Assembly (NCBI RefSeq): GCF_032341995.1 | Contig: NZ_CP135438.1 | Location: 558,001 to 622,000 of the forward strand | Direction of reading: 5' to 3' | DNA: 64,000 nucleotides | Source of the DNA: Domibacillus sp. DTU_2020_1001157_1_SI_ALB_TIR_016 | Lineage (GTDB): Bacteria > Bacillota > Bacilli > Bacillales > Domibacillaceae | Shown here: positions 28,383 through 36,635 of the stretch, in pieces | Layout: each line of letters begins with the position of its first letter | Numbering within the stretch: the stretch's first letter is position 1 | Program-made: the position numbers and the translations under genes | The notes under the pieces: model-generated | The model's input: the letters and a program-made list of their open reading frames with translations, nothing else | The model's database searches: none | What the model was told of the DNA's origin: nothing

Positions 28383-28412
28383 AAGCGGCCTGTTCTCTTA
28401 AACAGGCCGCTT
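28383..28412. terminator. Terminator between gntK and tatC
   Basis: Perfect 12-bp stem AAGCGGCCTGTT with a 6-nt loop, placed between convergent genes. Confidence 0.88.
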
Positions 28413-28440
28413 TACTTATTTATGTGTTGCTGCTCTTCCT

Positions 28441-29166
28441 TTATGAAACCGACACTTCACTGATCAGCCGTTTCCTATAAACTACTTTTGAAATCGTGAT
28501 GCTTACTTCATATAAAAGCAGCAGGGGAATGATAACCAAAACGTCTGAAATCAGATCAGGAGGTGTAATTAAAATGGACACGACAATGAGTGCAAAATAA
28601 CAAAGCTTTCTCGCTTTGGCCAGCCTCATTGGATTAATAATGCCGAGTCTTGTTAAAAACATCACAACGAGAGGCATTTCGAATAAAAAGCCAAATGGCA
28701 GTGTTAAGTGCAGCATAAAACGAAAATAGCGATCCGCTGTAAACATCGCCTCAAAGTGGCCGGATGACAGCGTAGTCAGGTAGTTTAACACGATTGGAAA
28801 CAAAATAAGATAACCAAATGCAATACCGGTAAGAAACAGAAGAAATAAACCCGGTATAAAGTGAAAGGCGACCCGGCTTTCTTCCTTTGTTAAAGCAGGA
28901 GCGACAAAGCGCCAGGTTTGATAGGCAGCAACAGGAATCGTTGCCGCAATCGCACATACACCCGAGATGACCATATAGACCCATAGAATATCACTCGGCC
29001 CTAGAATTGCCAGTTTTCCGTCCAGGTCTTTAATCAGCCAATTGTAAATATCCTCGACAAAAACAAAAGCAAGAATAAGAAAAAAGAGAAAAGCAATTAA
29101 GGTCCTAATAATCCGCTGACGAAGTTCTTCTAGATGTTCGATTAGATGAGCATTCTTGTTTTCCAT
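28441..29166 (-). CDS. tatC: Sec-independent translocase TatC
   Basis: A 241-residue six-TM receptor of the twin-arginine translocase. It begins with the usual cytoplasmic HLEELRQRIIRTL and carries PLFLF-like loops and FGFLFEMPLVVMFLTRLGI. It binds twin-arginine signal peptides and docks TatA. It is downstream of tatA, an exported RidA and a twin-arginine amine oxidase on the same strand, so it is probably dedicated to that oxidase. Confidence 0.96.
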   Translation of the reverse strand: MENKNAHLIEHLEELRQRIIRTLIAFLFFLILAFVFVEDIYNWLIKDLDGKLAILGPSDILWVYMVISGVCAIAATIPVAAYQTWRFVAPALTKEESRVAFHFIPGLFLLFLTGIAFGYLILFPIVLNYLTTLSSGHFEAMFTADRYFRFMLHLTLPFGFLFEMPLVVMFLTRLGIINPMRLAKARKLCYFALIVVSILITPPDLISDVLVIIPLLLLYEVSITISKVVYRKRLISEVSVS

Positions 29167-29197
29167 CCAACCACCTCCTATCTTTTACTAAAAAAAG

Positions 29198-29223
29198 ATG
29201 TAGACGAGTTTCCTCGTCTACAT
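29198..29223 (-). terminator. Hairpin between tatA and tatC
   Basis: Perfect 11-bp stem ATGTAGACGAG with a 4-nt loop, followed by seven T residues on the minus strand. It is a terminator or attenuator, so tatC is probably transcribed less than tatA, matching the known need for excess TatA. Confidence 0.85.
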
Positions 29224-29228
29224 GTCTC

Positions 29229-29441
29229 TTATGAAACCGCTGATTTCTCTTTTTTCTCCACCGTTGTCAGCTCAGGCTTTTTTTCTTCTTCCTCTTCTAC
29301 TAAATTTTTTGTGGCACTTTTAAACTCGCTCAATGTACGGCCAAACGCCCGGCCGATCTCCGGCAATTTCGAAGGGCCGAAGATTACAAGGGCGATGATT
29401 AAGATTAACACTAAACCTGGAACACCGATATTTTGCAGCAT
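29229..29441 (-). CDS. tatA: Twin-arginine translocase subunit TatA
   Basis: A 70-residue TatA with one short N-terminal membrane helix (about 5-20), the [14 protein letters not shown] hinge and amphipathic helix, and an acidic-then-basic tail. TatA forms the conducting oligomer of the Tat system; single-TatA/TatC pairs are typical of Bacillus. It lies between the exported RidA gene and tatC. Confidence 0.95.
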   Translation of the reverse strand: MLQNIGVPGLVLILIIALVIFGPSKLPEIGRAFGRTLSEFKSATKNLVEEEEEKKPELTTVEKKEKSAVS

Positions 29442-29469
29442 GCAAATCTGCTCCTCTCATAAACATGTT

Positions 29470-30012
29470 TTATTTGTTTTTATTTTTGTAAGCCACAACC
29501 GCTTCAATTTCGATGAGCCAGTCTGAATTCACCAGGCTGTCGACGCCCACGGTAGAACGTGCCGTTTTAATGGGATTTTCTTTTGTGTTAAAAAACTGTC
29601 CGTACGCGTCAAACCACCCTTGATAGTCCGGTTTTCCGCCCTTATTCGGATCTGATACTACATACACACGCAAATATGTTACATCCGCAAGTGTGAGTCC
29701 TTTCGCTTTCAGCTGCGTTTCTAAATTCTTTAATATACCGACAGCCTGCGTTTTGGTATCCCCGTATCGTTCATACGTTGTCGCCCCGTCTTTATTCAAC
29801 AAAGGCGGAACAGTTCCGCTAAACAGCAGCTGGCCATAAGAAGAAGGAATGGCCACTGAACTGGAAATAGAGGAAGACGGGGTGCCAAAAAACGTTACTT
29901 CATTCGATTTTAACTCTTCTTTTTCACTCACCGCCGAGGCAATCGAAAATCCGGCAATAACGTTTGCCCCAATTACAACCGAGGCAATCGTGGTTTTTAG
30001 TGATTTTTTCAT
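29470..30012 (-). CDS. Exported RidA-family (YjgF) imine deaminase
   Basis: A 180-residue RidA-fold protein with an N-terminal export signal (MKKSLKTT.. hydrophobic .. SAVS, about residues 1-28), unusual because most RidA proteins are cytosolic. The RidA core starts near residue 50. The diagnostic Arg is present in TARSTVGV, and the Glu in IEIEAVVAY, both required for imine/enamine hydrolysis in the RidA subgroup. The start at 30012 follows GGAGGAAG. It sits directly after a twin-arginine flavin amine oxidase, whose product would be an imine, so it probably hydrolyses that imine outside the membrane. Confidence 0.85.
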   Translation of the reverse strand: MKKSLKTTIASVVIGANVIAGFSIASAVSEKEELKSNEVTFFGTPSSSISSSVAIPSSYGQLLFSGTVPPLLNKDGATTYERYGDTKTQAVGILKNLETQLKAKGLTLADVTYLRVYVVSDPNKGGKPDYQGWFDAYGQFFNTKENPIKTARSTVGVDSLVNSDWLIEIEAVVAYKNKNK

Positions 30013-30059
30013 TTTTCTTCCTCCATTTATAAAAGGTAAAATAACAGCCGGATCATTCA

Positions 30060-31682
30060 TTACCCCGCGATCGAAGGTACCGGACCGCTTTCTTTCAGCA
30101 CTTTCTCATGAATCTGGCTGACGACTGTTCTTGCCGATTCAAAGGCACCAGCCATCCATCCCGTCATGTAGCTCAGGTGTTCACCGGCAAGGTAAATACG
30201 CCCTTGCGGCTGATTTAAAATTGGATAATAGTTTTTCAAATCAGAAGCAGAGTATTCTGCCCATCCACCTTCGTTGTATTTGATTTTGTGCCATGCAAGT
30301 GAGAAAGAGGTTTCAAATTCATCAGCATACTGCTTATGTATTTTTCCACCCTGAGCCAAAGCATGCGATTGACGCTGGGCGATGGATCGGTTGCCCACAT
30401 CGACTGCATTTTGACCGAAATTATAGTAACCGACTACAATTCCTTTTTGTGTTAAAAAGTCAGAGGATGGATACCAGATTTGGGAGATATCCATGTTGGT
30501 TGTTGTAATGCCGCCCAGAATGCGGTCTTCCTGCTCCCAGAAACGATTTTTAAATTGAAGGCCGATTTTGCCTGTTGTTGCGTAGTTGATGCTTTTGATT
30601 GCATTTTTCATTTCGCTTGTGAAATCTGCTTTTATATTTTTCAGAACAGGCAGCGGGATCGTACAGATGCAGTAATCTCCGCTTATTTCTTGTGTTTTTC
30701 CTTTGGTCTTGTATACTACCCGCGTGCCCTCTGGGGACTGCCGAATTTCCTGTACTTCCGCTTCAAACGTAATTTTGCCTGGCAGCTGTCGTTCAAGTGC
30801 TTTTGGAATCTGATCCATCCCACCTACGGGCTGGAACATCATAGGTTGTTGAGTGAAGGAGTATTCTGAGTTGAAGTTGTTCATCATTCCTGATTGAAGA
30901 AGTTCACTAGATGTATAGGGTGTGCCGATAGTTCCTGGCTGGAGGCCTGCACCTGGGAGTTCTGTATATCCGCGGCGGCTTGAGCCTTTGTAGATGTACT
31001 CGGAAGACAAATCACCTTCACGTTTCAGGTAATCCATTAATTTTTCCCTGTCTTCTTTCGTTAGCTCCTGGTCAAGTGCAGACTTATTGACTGCTTTTGC
31101 TAACAGCTCGGATACAAATCCGCGTGTGTCTGCTTTAATGGCCTGCTTCCGGATTCTCTGGTTTGCGAGACCACCCACATTTTCCTGATAATAATAAGCA
31201 TATTCATTTACGTTACAAAACACTTCAAGTGGAACCCCGAGCTCTTTACAATAATCCATGGTTACATGATGCTGGGGAATTCGGGCAGGTCCGGCGTTAA
31301 AATAAAGGCCTTTGTCAAATTTAGCTGTTTGTTTAACCCCGCCGATTTCGGTTTCTTGTGTTCCGTTTCGCACGGTCCAGTTCCGTCCTCCTGTTCGGCC
31401 TCTCGCTTCGAGAATATGACAGTCATACCCTGCTTTTCCAAGTTCATAAGCGGCTGTCATTCCGGCAATACCGGCTCCGAGGATAATGACTTTTTTGCCC
31501 ATTTTCCCTGACTCGGAAAGGTCACTTTTGGACGGAGGGCGATAGCTGCTGGCGCTTGCCATCACAGGAGAAGCAAAAAATCCTAGGGATTCCATTGCTC
31601 CAAATACGGCAACGGCTCCTCCTACTTTCCCTACTTGATTCAGGAAATCTCTCCTTGTTAAGCTTTTTTGTTCTTTTGTCAC
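30060..31682 (-). CDS. Twin-arginine flavin monoamine oxidase / L-amino acid oxidase family protein
   Basis: A 540-residue FAD enzyme oxidising an amine or amino acid to an imine and hydrogen peroxide. The GTG start at 31682 follows AAGGGGG. The signal has LTRRDFL (residues 8-14), a hydrophobic stretch and AxA-like ASPVMA, marking Tat export. The FAD-binding GAGIAGMTAAYELGKAGYD follows near residue 70, then the GG-doublet ARGRTGGR. The C-terminal FAD motif is IYLAGEHLSYMTGWMAGA. Tat export fits a protein that folds with FAD inside the cell. It leads an operon with exported RidA, TatA and TatC. Confidence 0.9.
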   Translation of the reverse strand: MTKEQKSLTRRDFLNQVGKVGGAVAVFGAMESLGFFASPVMASASSYRPPSKSDLSESGKMGKKVIILGAGIAGMTAAYELGKAGYDCHILEARGRTGGRNWTVRNGTQETEIGGVKQTAKFDKGLYFNAGPARIPQHHVTMDYCKELGVPLEVFCNVNEYAYYYQENVGGLANQRIRKQAIKADTRGFVSELLAKAVNKSALDQELTKEDREKLMDYLKREGDLSSEYIYKGSSRRGYTELPGAGLQPGTIGTPYTSSELLQSGMMNNFNSEYSFTQQPMMFQPVGGMDQIPKALERQLPGKITFEAEVQEIRQSPEGTRVVYKTKGKTQEISGDYCICTIPLPVLKNIKADFTSEMKNAIKSINYATTGKIGLQFKNRFWEQEDRILGGITTTNMDISQIWYPSSDFLTQKGIVVGYYNFGQNAVDVGNRSIAQRQSHALAQGGKIHKQYADEFETSFSLAWHKIKYNEGGWAEYSASDLKNYYPILNQPQGRIYLAGEHLSYMTGWMAGAFESARTVVSQIHEKVLKESGPVPSIAG

Positions 31683-31949
31683 TTTGTTTCCCCCTTTTAT
31701 CACTTGGAATAAGAGTATAATAGAGGTTATATTTTTCCATATCTACACATTTGTTAGAAAATATCACAATTTTTCTAAAAATCTATAATTATTATTAATA
31801 GTGAAAATATGTAAAAAACATCACTTTAAGGCTTATAAAATAAGTCCTAAATGAACAAAAAAAGAAAAAGCAATTCTCATCCAAAAAAGAGAAAAAAGCT
31901 TTTTCTTGTATATGAATATGATTTTTATTCGCACATTTACTTTACGTGA
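31683..31949. other. Promoter region of the amine oxidase operon
   Basis: Very AT-rich. A weak stem AGAAAAAGC/GCTTTTTCT (31864-31914) could end the gnd transcript. No gene is supported. Confidence 0.4.
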
Positions 31950-32849
31950 TTAATTGCTTTTTTCAACGCTGTGTCCGCCGAATTCATTTCGCAAAGAAGC
32001 AACAACTTTTCCTGAGAATGTGTCTTCTTCAAGCGAGCGGTAGCGCATCATTAAAGACAAAGCCGTAATAGGCGCGGCTGCCTGCATCTCAAGAGCCGTT
32101 TCAACTGTCCATTTTCCTTCTCCAGATGAATGCATAATGCCTTTAATGCCTTCAAGCTTCGGATCTTTTGAAAATGCATTTTGTGTCAGTTCCATCAGCC
32201 ATGAACGAATAACTGAGCCATGGTTCCACACTCTGGCCACTTGTTCGTGATCATAGCCGAAATCGCTTTTTTCTAGCAGTTCAAAGCCTTCTGCAATCGC
32301 CTGCATCATGCCATATTCCACTCCATTGTGGATCATTTTCAAAAAGTGTCCGCTGCCGCTCTTTCCTGTATACAAATAGCCATTTTCAACGCAAATGTCC
32401 CGGAATACAGACTCTAACTGTTCAAAAGCGGACTGTTCACCACCGACCATCATGCAGGCTCCATTTCTTGCACCGGACGTGCCGCCGCTTGTGCCGACGT
32501 CTAAAAAGTGAATACCGCGCTTTGCTAACTGTTCTGCGCGCTGCATAGAATCTTTGTAATGAGAGTTTCCACCTTCAACGACAATATCGCCTTCAGTTAA
32601 CAGCGACGCTGCTTCATGAACGACTCCTTCTGTAATCTTGCCGGATGGCACCATGATCCAGACCACTTTCGGACTTGGCAGGCTGGCAACCAGCTCTTCA
32701 ATAGAAGAAGCTGTCTGTGCCCCTTCTCCACTCATTTTTTCTCTTGCTTCCTGGTTTACATCAAAAGCCGTAATTTCATGACCATGCTCCATTAAGTTCA
32801 ACCCTAACTGAAAGCCCATTTTGCCGAGCCCGACTAAACCAATATGCAT
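31950..32849 (-). CDS. gnd: 6-phosphogluconate dehydrogenase, short NAD-type (YqeC/GndA-like)
   Basis: A 299-residue decarboxylating dehydrogenase converting 6-phosphogluconate to ribulose 5-phosphate. It has the N-terminal GLVGLGKMG Rossmann motif, the substrate motif FLDVGTSGGTSGARNGACMM and the catalytic Lys-His region FLKMIHNGVEYGMMQAIAEG. At about 300 residues it belongs to the short class, distinct from the 468-residue GndA/GntZ. It is divergent from the RpiR regulator, with two candidate operators in the shared 150-bp region, and completes a gluconate pathway with gntK and gntP. Confidence 0.94.
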   Translation of the reverse strand: MHIGLVGLGKMGFQLGLNLMEHGHEITAFDVNQEAREKMSGEGAQTASSIEELVASLPSPKVVWIMVPSGKITEGVVHEAASLLTEGDIVVEGGNSHYKDSMQRAEQLAKRGIHFLDVGTSGGTSGARNGACMMVGGEQSAFEQLESVFRDICVENGYLYTGKSGSGHFLKMIHNGVEYGMMQAIAEGFELLEKSDFGYDHEQVARVWNHGSVIRSWLMELTQNAFSKDPKLEGIKGIMHSSGEGKWTVETALEMQAAAPITALSLMMRYRSLEEDTFSGKVVASLRNEFGGHSVEKSN

Positions 32850-32865
32850 ATGTGATAAGCTCCTT

Positions 32866-32880
32866 TGAAAATAATTTTCA
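32866..32880. promoter_or_regulatory. Palindrome next to the gnd ribosome site
   Basis: TGAAAATAATTTTCA is a perfect 7+1+7 palindrome. The string AAATAATTTTCATT around it recurs 60 bp upstream of the gntK start (about 26751-26764). It may be a second operator of the gluconate regulon. Confidence 0.45.
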
Positions 32881-32926
32881 TTCTTCTCTTAAATTATATA
32901 AAATTTTTTTCTTAAATAAAACCCTT

Positions 32927-32942
32927 TCAAGAAATATTTTTT
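32927..32942. promoter_or_regulatory. Candidate RpiR operator between gnd and the regulator
   Basis: On the minus strand AAAAAATATTTCTTGA, shared in 15 of 16 positions with the site upstream of gntP. Confidence 0.55.
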
Positions 32943-32999
32943 TACTTCTTTTCTTATGCTATACTGATGTTATAAGACAGTTTGTAAGGAGGGACTTCA

Positions 33000-33845
33000 G
33001 TGGCACAACAGTGTATGGCAAGAATTCGCTCCTATTATGCAAGGTTAAGTGCAAAAGAAAAAAAGGTAGCGGATTACATTTTACAAAACCCTGAAAAAAT
33101 TATTCATATTACGATTAACGAACTGGCAGAAGATCTGCATGTTGCGGATGCAACGGTATTTCGGTTTTGCAAACGAATTGGATTTAAAGGATATCAGGCG
33201 ATGAAAATTGCCCTCGCTTCTGAAATTATGGAACCGATTCAACAAATACATGAAGAAATTTCAGAAAATGATGATGAAAAAACCATCACCAAAAAGATTT
33301 TTCAATCCAATATCCAGACGCTCGAAAATACACTGCATTTACTCAATGAAAATGCGCTTCATCAAGCTGTGTCCCTGCTTCTTCATGCAGCGAAAATAGA
33401 ATTTTACGGTGTCGGCGGCTCTATGGTCATTGCTATGGACGCTTATCATAAATTTATCCGCACAGGAATTAAAGCGTTCTCATTCGTCGATTCCCACTAC
33501 CAGCTGATGTCCGCTTCCCAACTGACAGAAAAGGACGTAGCTGTTGTGATTTCGCACTCCGGAACGAATAAAGATACGATTAATATTTTAAAAACAGCGA
33601 AAAAAAACGGGGCAAAAACGATCGGTATCACAGGCTATCCGAAGTCGTTTATAGGCCAGAATGTCGATGTTGCGCTATTCACAAGCTCCGAAGAAACGGA
33701 TTTTCGTTCTGAAGCCCTTTCTTCCCGGATTGGACAGCTGAGCATTATTGATGCCCTTTATGTAAATATCATGGTACTCAACAAATACAATGCGAATAAA
33801 GCACTCGATAAAATCCGCGACTCCATTTCTGAAACGAGAATTTAA
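33000..33845 (+). CDS. RpiR-family regulator (HTH plus SIS sugar-phosphate domain)
   Basis: A 281-residue regulator with an N-terminal RpiR helix-turn-helix (ITINELAEDLHVADATVFRF, about residues 38-57) and a C-terminal SIS domain (about 125-260, FYGVGGSMVIAMDAYHKFIR, VVISHSGTNKDTI). The SIS domain should bind a sugar phosphate, here most simply 6-phosphogluconate. The GTG start follows AAGGAGGG. It is divergent from gnd and flanked by gntK and gntP, so it probably replaces the GntR repressor used by B. subtilis for gluconate. Confidence 0.92.
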   Translation: MAQQCMARIRSYYARLSAKEKKVADYILQNPEKIIHITINELAEDLHVADATVFRFCKRIGFKGYQAMKIALASEIMEPIQQIHEEISENDDEKTITKKIFQSNIQTLENTLHLLNENALHQAVSLLLHAAKIEFYGVGGSMVIAMDAYHKFIRTGIKAFSFVDSHYQLMSASQLTEKDVAVVISHSGTNKDTINILKTAKKNGAKTIGITGYPKSFIGQNVDVALFTSSEETDFRSEALSSRIGQLSIIDALYVNIMVLNKYNANKALDKIRDSISETRI

Positions 33846-34178
33846 CCGGCTTAGCAGACGGTTACTCAATCGTCAAAATGAAAGCCTTTTCTACGAGAGA
33901 GGCCATAGGAAAAAAATGTGGTTTTTCTTTCAAACAACTCCCACAGATAAAAGTGGTTTCTTTACTACTTACATTATGTACAGTGGTATTTGTTTTCATG
34001 CAGGAGCTTTGCATGCAACTGCGTTAAAAAGAAAGTACTTCTGTCTGACCAATATTTTGCTTGATCCCCATAGCAGCTCTTTTCGTTCAAATAAGAAGGA
34101 ATTTTCCCATTCACCAAGAAATAAATAGCTGTACAAGCGATTCTGTTTGCACGATTCCTTGGGGAAAGGGCGGCTGAA
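33846..34178. other. Intergenic region, no gene seen
   Basis: AT-rich sequence without a supported gene or clear terminator; it must hold the promoter of the zinc-finger gene at 34179. Confidence 0.4.
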
Positions 34179-34730
34179 ATGGATCAACATATTCGAATGA
34201 ACAGGTTCCAGGGCACGGAAGTAAAAGCCACAGTAGAGGGATTGCAAATGCTGCAGCAATTATGTGAGGATGAAGCCGCTAAAAGCGAAGTTCCGGAAAG
34301 AAAATCTTTTTATGAAGGAATGGCGCTTGCCTACTCGACGATTGAGCAGAAGGTAAAGGGACATGCAGAGTATATACAGCCTGAATTTATTGAACGTTTG
34401 TTTGATGCCATGAATAAAGTAGAAAATACACCATCAGCGAAGCATGATTATACGGAAACTTGTTCTTTTTGTGAAAAAAGCAGAAATGAAGTGGATGCGT
34501 TAGCATTAGGACCCGGAGTTTCCATCTGTATAGAGTGTCTGGATTTCGGCAAAGAAGTGATTGAGTCACAACCCCAGCAAGCTGTAGAAAACACGCCAAC
34601 AGCAAACACATCTTATACGGAAACTTGTTCTTTTTGCCAAAAAAGCATCAGTGAAGTGGGTGTATTAGCGGTCGGGCCAGGTGTTTCGATTTGTGCCGGC
34701 TGTTTGGAATTTGGCAAAAACGTTATTTAA
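34179..34730 (+). CDS. Protein with two tandem ClpX-type C4 zinc fingers
   Basis: A 183-residue protein without the AAA+ part of ClpX. The N-terminal about 85 residues are helical and unassigned. Two near-identical zinc-binding units follow at about residues 93-126 and 147-181, each reading YTETCSFC..16 to 18 residues..CxxCLxFGK. The fingers match the ClpX N-terminal zinc-binding domain, which binds adaptors and substrates and dimerises. A free-standing double copy could act as a ClpXP adaptor or decoy; this is inference. It is followed by a strong terminator. Confidence 0.8.
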   Translation: MDQHIRMNRFQGTEVKATVEGLQMLQQLCEDEAAKSEVPERKSFYEGMALAYSTIEQKVKGHAEYIQPEFIERLFDAMNKVENTPSAKHDYTETCSFCEKSRNEVDALALGPGVSICIECLDFGKEVIESQPQQAVENTPTANTSYTETCSFCQKSISEVGVLAVGPGVSICAGCLEFGKNVI

Positions 34731-34761
34731 TCAAATTCATTATATGTATGTAAAATCATAA

Positions 34762-34790
34762 AAAAAGCCCTGGATTCCCAGGGCTTTTTT
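34762..34790. terminator. Bidirectional terminator between zinc-finger gene and gntP
   Basis: Stem AAAAAGCCCTGG/CCAGGGCTTTTT with an ATTC loop between two convergent genes. Confidence 0.92.
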
Positions 34791-34812
34791 CGATCTTTAC
34801 TCTTCACTTTTA

Positions 34813-36141
34813 TTAAACGAACATGCTGACGATCAAGACACCGGCAAATGCCGTAAAAGAAAGAACGGTTTCAAGAACCGTCCATGTTTTAAACGTTTCT
34901 TCGACAGTTAATCCTAAATATTCTTTTACCATCCAGAAGCCTGCATCATTTACATGAGAGAACATTAAGGAACCAGCGCCTGTTGCAATAACAAGCAGTT
35001 CAAGGTTTACATCCGGCATACCGGCAATGATCGGTGATACGATACCTGCTGCTGTTGTAAGAGCTACCGTGGCAGAGCCGGTTGCAATCCGGATTAAGCC
35101 AGCAATCATAAACGCCAGTAAAAGCGGCGACAGAGATAACCCTTGTGACATATCACCAATTGTTGCGCCTACTCCGCTGTCAATCAGAACTTGTTTAAAC
35201 GCACCGCCCGCTCCAATAATTAAAAGAATAGAGCCAACTGGCAGAATGCATTCTTCTGTAAATCTCTTGATTGTATCGCGGTCCATCCCCTGACGGAAAC
35301 CGAGGAAATAGTAAGCAGCGAAACAAGAAATTAAAAGGGCAACAAGCGGACTGCCGATAAAAGCTAAAATCTGTTCGGCTTGGCCAGGCAGTCCGGCATA
35401 CGGCGCTGCGGTGCCAATGATCATCAAAATAACAGGCAATAAAATAGATAAGAATGAAATTCCTACGCTTGGAAGAGAAGCAGGATCTTTTTGTTCTACC
35501 GTTACTAAGCTCGGCTCTCCTTTTGGCATAACCCGCTTATAAATGAACTTTGCAAACAAAGGACCACTGATAACACCAGCTGGTAGTGCAATGATTAAAG
35601 AGTACAGCAGTACCTTTCCTAAATCAGCGCCATAAATGCCGATTGCTGCAATCGCACCTGGATGCGGAGGCACAAGGCCATGCACAACAGATAAGCCAGC
35701 GATCCCTGGCAGTGCAATCAATAAAATATTTTTCTTTGTAGCTTTTTGAATCGAAATGACAAGCGGCAGCAAAATTAAAATGCCGACTTCAAAAAAGACA
35801 GGAATCCCAATGATAAACCCTGAGAAAAACATCGCCCACGGAAGTTTTTTCTCACCGAAAACCTTTACAAAATAGTTGGCAATCTGCAGTCCGGCACCGG
35901 ATTCAGAAAGCATTTTCCCCAAGATCGTACCAAGGGCTAAAATACCAACTAAATGCCCCAGTACCCCGCCGACTCCCGTCTCATAAGCGCTTACAATTTT
36001 GTCCCATGATAAACCGGAAAGAACAGCTAAAAACAAACTGGCTACGGTTAAACTAATAAACGCATGCCATTTAAACCAAGAAACGCCGATAATAACGAGA
36101 ACAATTGATAGCAGCGTTACAATTAATAAATAAGCGTCCAT
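34813..36141 (-). CDS. gntP: Gluconate permease GntP
   Basis: A 442-residue proton-coupled gluconate importer of the GntP family with 12-14 hydrophobic segments. Typical stretches are VGGVLGHLVGILALGTILGK, GIPVFFEVGILILLPLV and HGLVPPHPGAIAAIG. The start at 36141 follows GGTGG; a longer frame to 36198 has no ribosome site. It supplies substrate for GntK at 26.8 kb. One good and one weaker copy of the putative gluconate-regulon operator lie upstream. Confidence 0.94.
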   Translation of the reverse strand: MDAYLLIVTLLSIVLVIIGVSWFKWHAFISLTVASLFLAVLSGLSWDKIVSAYETGVGGVLGHLVGILALGTILGKMLSESGAGLQIANYFVKVFGEKKLPWAMFFSGFIIGIPVFFEVGILILLPLVISIQKATKKNILLIALPGIAGLSVVHGLVPPHPGAIAAIGIYGADLGKVLLYSLIIALPAGVISGPLFAKFIYKRVMPKGEPSLVTVEQKDPASLPSVGISFLSILLPVILMIIGTAAPYAGLPGQAEQILAFIGSPLVALLISCFAAYYFLGFRQGMDRDTIKRFTEECILPVGSILLIIGAGGAFKQVLIDSGVGATIGDMSQGLSLSPLLLAFMIAGLIRIATGSATVALTTAAGIVSPIIAGMPDVNLELLVIATGAGSLMFSHVNDAGFWMVKEYLGLTVEETFKTWTVLETVLSFTAFAGVLIVSMFV

Positions 36142-36635
36142 TGAAATACCACCTTTATACTGTAATACGTTTCCGGTTGATAATGTAAGCATTTTCAACC
36201 GATGGACTCATTATACGAAAAAATATTTTTAAAATCAACAATAATACAGAAAAAATATTTCTTTATTTTAGGCTTAAAGAGTGAAATGATAAAAATTTTT
36301 TAAAATTTCTCTTCTTTCTGCTGCCTGGGTACTCGAGCAGCTGAAAAAAGCTGGTGCAGTTTACCATCATTTTTTTTCGGCATTCCTCTAAGATGGTAAA
36401 TAGGGCGTCTCTTTTCAATCGGAGTTCTGCCTTTATTTTTGATCATGCTAAAAAGGCCCTTGCGTAATAAATATACGCCAAGGCTTTTCCAATTAAAAAA
36501 GAAGATTGGTTTGTTTGCTTTTCGTTTGTCAGGCCGTTCTCTGGATCAACCCGATCATCTGCTTCACGATCAGCAATATCATGTTATGAGCCTGACTAAA
36601 ATACGAGAGGCATATCGAAATCAGGCATACCCATG
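36142..36635. other. gntP promoter region and gene-free spacer
   Basis: The first about 130 bp carry the gntP promoter and operator-like AAAAAATATTT copies (36217-36227 and 36250-36265). The remainder shows no supported gene. Confidence 0.5.
36250..36265. promoter_or_regulatory. Candidate RpiR operator upstream of gntP
   Basis: AAAAAATATTTCTTTA, about 110 bp before the start codon; nearly identical to the site in the gnd/rpiR region. Confidence 0.55.

Noticed and set aside
31864..31914. Calling the AGAAAAAGC/GCTTTTTCT repeat a firm terminator
   Set aside because: The stem is AT-rich with a long loop, so it is only mentioned as possible.
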